Positions 56,185-64,000 of a DNA stretch of 64,000 bases are shown piece by piece (the stretch's first letter is position 1; every line of letters begins with the position of its first letter). Both the position numbers and the translations under genes were made by a program. The notes under the pieces are model-generated. The model worked only from the letters and a program-made list of their open reading frames with translations, made no database searches and was not told the DNA's origin. This DNA is from Owenia fusiformis (Eukaryota; Annelida; Polychaeta; Sabellida; Oweniidae), in contig CAIIXF020000004.1 in NCBI GenBank assembly GCA_903813345.2, positions 18,459,513 to 18,523,512 of the forward strand. The letters are read 5' to 3'.

Positions 56185-57204
56185 GTAAGCACCATTTTGA
56201 CTTATTATTATAGTATGGTCACATTCAGTTTTATCAAGTTTTCATATAATGTAAACTTTGATCAGATTTTATTCAAAAATTAATTGTCCTTTTAAAAAAA
56301 CAAGCGAGAAAAATCCAGATCGTTCAAAGAATGTTCAAAAATGACTTGGATTCGTTTACATAAATTTTTGAATTTGTCATTACTTTGGTATGATATGTAA
56401 TTGATCTCTTTTGTATTTTTTCAATTTGCTAATGTTACCATACGGCTACTTTATGAGAATTTTCAATAAATTTGATGCATCAATTGGTGAGAAAATACTT
56501 GTCAAAAAGCAATTCCCTTCTTTGGGACACCCGATATACTTGTATTTAGATATTCCCTAGATAATAAGACAAGTGTAAATTATTCTAAATGATGCCAGTA
56601 ATATAATGAACATTTCCACTCGGTAACACCTCAAAAACAATGTTTTGAGATGCACCCTGCTACCTGTATTTTGACAAAAAAATTCATCCTCTTTTATCTA
56701 ATATTTTATTTTGTCCAGTTTGTCTTTACAATTTTGCAACGCACTATTTACATGATATATAAATATGATGATATACATAATTACAAATATAACGATGGGC
56801 TTATCAAATCAACTGCTTAAGCATCAAAGTCGTCAATCAATTAAAATAGTTACGGTTTTGAATAATAATTTGGCAAAGCAAATTATTGAATAAGTCTTAC
56901 AAAATCACATTGAGGTAGTGTTAAAAACATGAACATTGTTGATAAAGGCAATAAAAAATTAAGGCAATTTCAATGTTTCGATGCTAACAAGGTCAACAGT
57001 TGGCCCCTTCGAATCCTTTGGTTATTCACCTAGATTTACTAGATGGTTGATTAAATCCTTTACATTGAATCTGAGTCTTATGAGTAATTACATTCGCAAA
57101 ATATTGTCCTGTTTTTCAAAGTCCCTTCATAATATTACACGTCTCACATCTTTCGAAGGGTTGATGTCTCTTAAATTACGATGGTTCATCTACATAATAA
57201 ATTA
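56185..57204. other. Intergenic, tail-to-tail junction
   Basis: AT-rich sequence between two convergent genes. On the minus strand AATAAA (tttatt, 56705-56710) lies about 500 bases after the stop of the chitin-binding gene and may be its poly(A) signal. Nothing else is recognised. Confidence 0.4.
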
Positions 57205-58010
57205 TTATCCCTTTGCAATTAGAAATGCCTCCTCTGAGGCATCTGCCCCTGAATCAATCGTACAATTGTACTTTCCTTTTGGAACGCACTTTTTCTTTCC
57301 TGGATTGAAGACGAGCTTATGCGATGGGCAGAACATGATTCCTGTGTTGCCAGCAGCACATCGTATGATTCTGTGACAACTCTCTGGGTGAACATAAAGA
57401 CCATTCGGTTTATCCTCGCAGAATTTCTTTACTGGACTCTCTTCAACTTCAGTATCTTCGAGATTACACTCAAACTCCTCTGTTATAATGCAACGTCCTA
57501 AATCTGCGTCGAAATGGTACTCACCATTTGGACAAAACAAGGCCCGGTTCGTTGAGCCCTTATGGCATCTTACGAATTTATTACAATCCAGCGGATGTTT
57601 GTACAAGCCATCCGGAAGACCAGCGCAGTACTCGTCCGCATGGAAGGCGTTCGGGTCGTGAGGACAGTCGTACTCTGAGGCTGGGCCACACCGCGCCCTG
57701 CCTGGTAAGAATATCATTGGAAAAACACAGGTTAGGGTGGAAGCGATACCAGCGCGACATCTTATGAATTTTTTACAACTTCCAGGTTTTGGTAGGAATT
57801 TCTTTTCAATCCCCGTGCATGGGTTGATGTGCTTGCCAGGTTGATCACCGATACACTCATAGTTTTTCAAACTATCGCATTTGCGTATGAGTGGGTTGTA
57901 TACCATGTCTTCTGGACACTCCACGTCAAAGCGTTCATTCTTATAACATCTGATCATTGAATCACATCGCCTGTGTTCATAAAATCCGTTTGGTTTGTCA
58001 TCACAAAATG
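57205..58010 (-). other. Last exon with four CBM14 domains
   Basis: 806 nt terminal exon holding domains 4-7: FCDDKPNGFYEHRRC…, PCTGIEKKFLPKPGSC…, YCAGLPDGLYKHPLDC… and FCEDKPNGLYVHPESC…, each with six cysteines. It begins after a strong acceptor (tttgtttctttgtaaatgcag). The open frame continuing to 58107 is intron, since its hydrophobic-looking start uses no linked exon. Domains 1 and 2 are each on a single exon and domain 3 on two; four domains fused in one exon suggests intron loss or retro-duplication of modules here. Confidence 0.8.
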
Positions 58011-61000
58011 CTGCATTTACAAAGAAACAAAAAACAGAATAAAAACATAGAATTGAACTGACCGAAAAGCATAATAAAGCCATACAATATTTGGAAGACG
58101 ATTTCAATAAAATAAAAAGTATTCAGTTTTCTGGTTCGGCCTTTTCGAATCATGTAAATGTGTGACGGTTTAATTGTACATAGTTCTGCTACTTGTCAGT
58201 GTTTTTATGTCACAACCAAAAGTGTGACATATTGGTGTAGTCTCCAACCTTTTTGAGGACGGTGTTCGGCGTTCGAAGGTTGGTGTTCGGCGGTCGATGT
58301 CTGTAACAAATGACAGGCGGTGACAAATTTTGCAGGTTCATTCCTTGTTTTCTGTTTGTTACTCACATGCTCTGTCTTTCTCCTCAAAGCAAGCAGGGAC
58401 TTCTCTTCGTAATCTACAACCTTTGGCGACAGGGTCGAATACCTAAAAACAATAGCACTCAAAGATATTATTGATCCTACCCCGCTGAACCCCATTGAAC
58501 TATTATGGAATAACTAAAACAAAAGCCCTTTAGTTGGTCATCTTTCGATGAATGCGGGCTATTCTCTATGAATATGAAATAACGTATCATTAATCATTAC
58601 CATGTCACCGCCATCCTCAGCATCATCGCAGGTGAAGTTGTACCTGTTCCCCAGTGAGCACTGGAAGTATTGGTTGCAGTCGCTCTCGTGTGGGTAGAAG
58701 CCGTCATCCACACCTTTGCACAACCCGCTCTCTAAATAGTGCAGCATTGACATTCAATAATTATTGTAAATTTACACCCTTCCTAAATGTGTAAATTGTA
58801 TTGAACAATTAAACGAACATCTTTTTTGATTTCCTGCAAAACTAATTTGGGCTTTCTTTAAGCGCAATGTTAATGTTAAGGGAGTGATGTTTACATGTAG
58901 TTAGGTTTTCTTGAACTAATTTGGGTCTTCCCTATGCACAGTGATTAGGGAATATAATGTTTTGAGTATTCTCCTAGAACTACATAAATGCGTTACCTTT
59001 TTTCTTTTCCCCTGCTTTTCCGCAGAACGCATATTCTGCCCATTTACATTTTGAATCAGTTCTGTCGTACCTTTGTCCATCCGGGCATTTCAATAGGATT
59101 GCCCTCCTATTGTAGCATTGTACGTAAAGTTCACACATTTCCTTGAAAGGATAGATTCTCTCCAAAGTCTTCAAACAGTCGTAGTATACTACAACGGAAT
59201 CATGATAAGAACCTTGAATTAAGATGTCTTTACACTTCCCGTACAAGTTTGGAAATCAAATAATTCATCATCTGAGCACACAACTGAATCAACACAACCT
59301 GAGATTAACATTATGTTAGTCTCAGACACAACTCACTTTTTCTATAAGCCTTTCTGCTTGGTATGCACTCTTCTTTATCACATTCGCCAGTGAGTGGATT
59401 GAAGTTCTTGGCATCATCAGGACATGATAGGATAGTCCCATTTCCACCTCTACATACCACAAACTTACTGCAGTTGCTCGGATTCGTATACAAGCCATCC
59501 ATAAGATCTTCACAAAAACTTGAATCTGGAAAATGATTTATAAAATTATCTTGATTATTCACTGGCTGTATTACAATACTTAATAGTAATCAGCAAGTGC
59601 TACAGTTTGGGGGATTTGTTTTCCATAGTTCAAATAACTTATTTAGGGTGGACATGAGTTTTGATGAAATGTGTGTGTTTCCTTCTTTAGCATTGTATTC
59701 CTGAATTACCAGTGTCCGGAATAGGACTTAGAGGTGCCCCAGAGCGACTGAGATTCTTCTGAGCAGTGAGTCGAAGCCCCTGGCCCAATAGAGGGAGTGG
59801 TGGATCAGGTGGTCTGGTTGTTGTTGTAGTTGGCTCAGGTGTTGTAGTGGGAGGAATTGTTGTTGTATTGGGGACCGTTGTCATCTCCGTTGTGCTCTCC
59901 GTCGGCATCTCTGAGGAACAATCGAGAGGTTAAGAACGAACATTATGACCCTCTTTCTATTATTTTTATTTAATGACTCTACTATTTAAAAATAGCGCAA
60001 ACCTCATGGATCCAAAATGATACTTATGTCAAATCATTATTATATGTCAGTTTTATAAATGGACATGGACTTTTCCTATTGCAATCTCAAGAGACGCTGT
60101 ACCTGTTGTAGTAGTAGTTGGTTGTGTAGCGATGGTGGGTGGTGCTATATCAGGGTCGTCATACAGACTCAGTATTATGATTTCATTGGGGAAAACCTTC
60201 AGCTTGTTTAGTACTCCACCTACAATTTGTGCCATTACACTTTTAACAACTTTAGATACTGGCTCGTGTATATTATTTTGAAATCATGTCCCAGGTTAAG
60301 AATGCAGGTTCACTTTGATCATAAAAATCCACGTAACCATTAGTATACATTACTTCATTTGATTATGAAAGTTTGCAATAGCGTCTCATCACGTTCATTT
60401 TTTAAAAACTGTTTTAAGACAAGATGTATTCTAGCCCGTATTCTACCTTACTCTAGCTAAATAGTTATATGCTCTCATACTAAACACCTGTATTGCACCT
60501 GGAATAAACCCCAATATTCCACGTCTAAGATGGTTATAACACGTACAGAAGTTGGAGCAACTGAAACCTTGAGAATCAAGATGATAAACTCTGTTTTCGA
60601 AAGCCGATTTGATCTAAAGAGCCCACCTTTACGTGCTGCTGCCTGTTTCAGTGGAACCATCAGCTGTTTGAAGTGGATCTGACGATTGAATTCAAGACCA
60701 AATGTAACAATAACACTCCCCTCTCTGGAATGTAACATATATTCGGAATACATACAACGATTGATGAATTACTACAGTGCGTCCCATAAATACGCAACAA
60801 ACAAAGACATTGTAAAATCACAACACCAGTGACGATTATATCAATTTGATTTAGTTTACCAGGAAGCCAAATGTCTCCTCTTTCCAATGGTATGTCAATT
60901 ATTCATATAAGACAACAGACCACTGATCATTCCTTTTGCACAACGGGCCAAAATCTGCTCTGGACCAAGTTTTAGACATTGCAACAATTAACAAGGAGTC

Positions 61001-63888
61001 ACCAATGAGGTTGCTGCTCTCTGCCAGAATCCAAGTTGATTCAAAGAGGTGTGCGACATGGACACACAGGCCAGTCTCAGTGTGTAAAATAATAGTGGTC
61101 ATGTGAAAAGGCATGGAATATAATCTTTCAAGAGTAATCTTTTATAAGATGACAGACAACGACTGTTTATGCCACTTTTTCCATAGGTTTCGTTAACTGA
61201 ACCAACAAGGATACTGATAAACACTTAAAGTTAAATTTTCTTTCGATTTTTTTCTTAGTAAATCTAAATCAGAAACGTGTGTTATGTAAAACTTGTGACA
61301 AAAATTTAATCCCCAGTACCAATTACATAATGATTGCTCAATAATGATCAGTTGATTGATATTTCATAACTTGGCACAAAGGCCTTTCCCCCATGTACGA
61401 CAAAACAATGATATTTCAGTGGTCCATGATCAGATATGAACAAATGACATATCATTGGAAAGGAGAGACACGTGGCTTCATTATTAACTAAATGAAATTG
61501 ATTTAATCATCACAGGTTTTGTGATTACAGTTACTGGTTACAGTGCTTTTGACACAATACCAGACAAAATCAATGTTTATGCATAACAAATCCCATCAAA
61601 CATAATACATATAATCTTTCATTTTACCTGAATCATCTTTAGATGCATTGTATCATTTCAAAATGCGCATACAGCTAGAATATGTACTAATGAATCAATT
61701 TGACGTAAGAATGGGAATATGAATTGTAATGTTGCTTACTGTAAGGTGATCACCCAGCATTTTCTGATATCCTGGCCAATACCCGCGGATGCGTATACAT
61801 CTCCAATCTTATAAAATAAAATAATCTGAATAAACACTGCTACTACTACATTTCTAAAATAATTTTACTTGATAAAGCATAGTTGGAGATTGATAAAAAA
61901 TGAGCTTAAATACATGTATAAATAGACCCCGGCTCCAAGAGTGACATTTACAAAGACTTGAATCAAATTGAATTCATTGTGCAGCCCTTTCCACCGGCGT
62001 ATGGAAATAATCCATATATGTAAGGTAGCGGGGAAAAGTATACTTGTCTATACAACACTCTGGGGAGGGGAATAGTTGTTAAAACCACCCAAATGAGACT
62101 CGGGGGCCTGTTTTTCGTACCGTCGAAAATTCCGATTTGGTCGCAAGTCATTGTTCGTCAAAAAGTAGACGTTTCTCTTACCAAAAAACGCATCCCTTGG
62201 AAACTTAGGCGAAAGGAGGGATGATTTAGACAATAACTCACTGCTTACCTTACTGCAGAAATTGTTTGAGAGCTGTTTGAAACCTCTTGATTCTGGATTG
62301 CGAAATGCGGGATTAAATCGCATTTGGCGTAATCGCAAGGCAATCTCGGTAAAATCACCTAGGTAACAAAATAACACACGATTGATAACAGATTAATTGT
62401 ATATTATCTTTTATCTCGCTGACTTGCTCATGTTTCTAACTAAATTTATTTTACTTAATAAATCTGCAATTATGTTAAACATCATATTTGGTTTGCTTAA
62501 TATCTTGTAGCTTCAACCTACCGGTTGGTTGTATACCGCCTTTCCTTTCTCGTTCTTCATCTGCCGTCTCATTAACTATCAACCAATCTTCTAAAAATGT
62601 TGGATTGAAGATGATCAAGTTCATAATATACATAACAGGGACGTAGCCAGCTTTCAGTCAGGGGGTGCAATCACAAAAAAATTCGGTTTGCAGTCAGGGT
62701 GCGATCGTGGCATAAGCAAGCTAAAATAAATTTTCAAAGGTTTTGTTTTGAATTTTACAAAAATTGAAAAACCTCTGTGAAGACTGTGACTGTGGTAAAT
62801 CAACATACCGTTATCCGGTATCGGCGTCGTTGTTGTTGTTTTTCTCAATTTTGGTTTCGGTTTTTTGGGAGGAGGCGTTTCGTCCGGTTGCTTTACCTCT
62901 CTAAACAAAGCCCCTTGCAGTTGTGAAAACTGCATTTCCTTTACTAAAATGTGGTACAAAGTTATACATTTATATAACATGTTCAATCATCTCTCAAATT
63001 GCTTCATTCAACTTTTTGTTTTGCTTCTTGGAATGTGAGTACATGGTATTTGGATATGCTTTCTGAGATTAACATTTAATTTAAACTTTTTTAGCTTTAG
63101 TTTTGTAAAATGATGACTCTTAAAATGTTGACTTGAGATAGAGTAATACTTTGCTATAAAGGTATAGATAGGTTTTGCCTATCTGTTCGTTAAAGGGACT
63201 GTGACTTTAAATTCACTTCCCCATCTACTAATGTTTCTTTCATAACAGTTTGCAATTTTCACCATCAATAGACCTTGGTACAAAGTTACATTCATTGATA
63301 GAAAGGCTCACAGAGTAAGCGACATGATATGTACACATGTACATTATAAGAGGTGAATGTATCTCTTATAATTTCTTAAATACTATTAATTTACTAACCA
63401 TGTGAGCAATTTCTCTATCTCTAATATTAGAGATTAATATATGATAGAAAATAGGGGTTTTAAGTTTATTAAGTTTGCAAGTGACCTTTCATTCTGATTT
63501 TTTCAATACTATTTTAGGATTCGAAATAGGCACTGAGCCCCAATAAATCAAGAAGGTATTCATATAATCCAAAAGTCATCAAACTATCAAGAATGAACCG
63601 GAAGTAATCCATACCTCCCATGTATCCAGCGACACCTACTATGCAGATAATAAGTATGGCAACGCAGACAACTATAAACGTAATCTGCTTCCAATTTAAT
63701 TTCATATCCGAGGAACCTTTAGTCTGAGGTTCGTTTTTATTTTGAACAATTGGTGGGATGTTATTAAACGCCATATTTGGCATCATTTGAGGATAAGTCA
63801 TTTTAGGTTGCCGCGATTTCATATCCAAACGTTCTTGTTCCTTTTTGCGCCGTATTTTCTTTTCAGTTCTTAGTATATCCTTCCGCAT
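57205..63888 (-). CDS. Type II membrane protein: SEA + seven CBM14 chitin-binding domains
   Basis: Exons (minus): 63888-63615, 62943-62809, 62358-62249, 61807-61740, 60724-60627, 60219-60103, 59910-59710, 59525-59337, 59188-58997, 58731-58601, 58442-58367, 58010-57205: 2397 nt, 798 residues plus TAA; all phases close. An acceptor-like tgcag at 63893 suggests an earlier exon outside the window, so the N-terminus may be longer. Order: basic tail (1-~65), TM (~69-89, ITFIVVCVAILIICIVGV), Pro/Thr linker, SEA domain (~138-250; FNPAFRNPESRGFKQLS, then E-G198-S199-V-I-V-T-F), Thr/Pro-rich linker (~255-330), then seven six-cysteine CBM14 (peritrophin-A) domains. Probably a membrane-tethered chitin-binding protein of an apical surface, cuticle, gut or shell/chaeta matrix; tissue is unknown. 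Confidence 0.88.
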
Positions 63889-64000
63889 ATCCTGCAATTT
63901 AAAATGTTTTGTTTATAGTGAAAATGCAAGATGAGCTTTATCGTAACAAATTAAACTTTATGGGGCTATATCTCCACCTACTATGTGGAGCTGGCTGGAT

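Noticed and set aside
58011-58107. Upstream extension of the last chitin-binding exon with a hydrophobic 'signal peptide'
   Set aside because: A strong splice acceptor sits just before SFCDD and its phase matches the upstream exon exactly, so this stretch is better read as intron.
60475-61114. Extra minus-strand open frames between SEA exons
   Set aside because: The phases of the flanking SEA exons already close without them and no SEA or other domain pattern is seen in the additional frames.

Overview
The window is AT-rich nuclear DNA of an invertebrate animal. Evidence for this: GT-AG introns of about 0.3-2.6 kb, non-LTR retrotransposons, Harbinger- and mariner-type DNA elements, a tRNA-derived SINE, and CBM14 chitin-binding and SEA modules. 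The gene set (Gal3ST-type sulfotransferase, secreted PHB-depolymerase-like hydrolase, membrane-tethered chitin-binding protein) suggests a marine lophotrochozoan, perhaps mollusc-like. That placement is inference, and no species is claimed.

Left part (1-31 kb): almost entirely repeats. At 2.6-8.1 kb lies a decayed minus-strand non-LTR retrotransposon, split by a 1.9 kb Harbinger-like element (3989-5900) that carries a Myb/SANT-like gene fragment. At 10.5-13.5 kb is a ~95 bp satellite. Just beyond it, at 13.6-18.7 kb, is a near-complete plus-strand non-LTR retrotransposon with two long open ORFs; two active-site positions of its endonuclease look altered. From 19 to 30 kb there are tandem repeats, perfect hairpins, kilobase-scale foldback elements, a 1.25 kb tandem duplication holding a MITE in opposite orientations, and one SINE.

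Middle (31-46 kb): one single-exon gene, a minus-strand galactose-3-O-sulfotransferase family member (32305-33453). It is followed by more MITEs, a ~160 bp repeat array in mixed orientation, and foldbacks. One MITE (38.6-39.5 kb) is itself split by a TA-flanked mariner-type MITE.

Right part (46.6-64 kb): the main host-gene content. A ten-exon plus-strand gene (46688-56008) encodes a 323-residue secreted hydrolase resembling extracellular PHB depolymerases, with motifs in the circularly permuted ('type 2') order. Tail-to-tail with it is a minus-strand gene of at least 12 exons (63888-57205). It encodes a type II membrane protein of at least 798 residues: basic cytoplasmic tail, one TM helix, a SEA domain with a G-SVIV autoproteolysis site, a Thr/Pro linker and seven CBM14 domains. 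All exon junctions of both genes were checked by hand for phase and they close in frame. A possible third secreted gene starts between them (signal-peptide-like exon at 56115).
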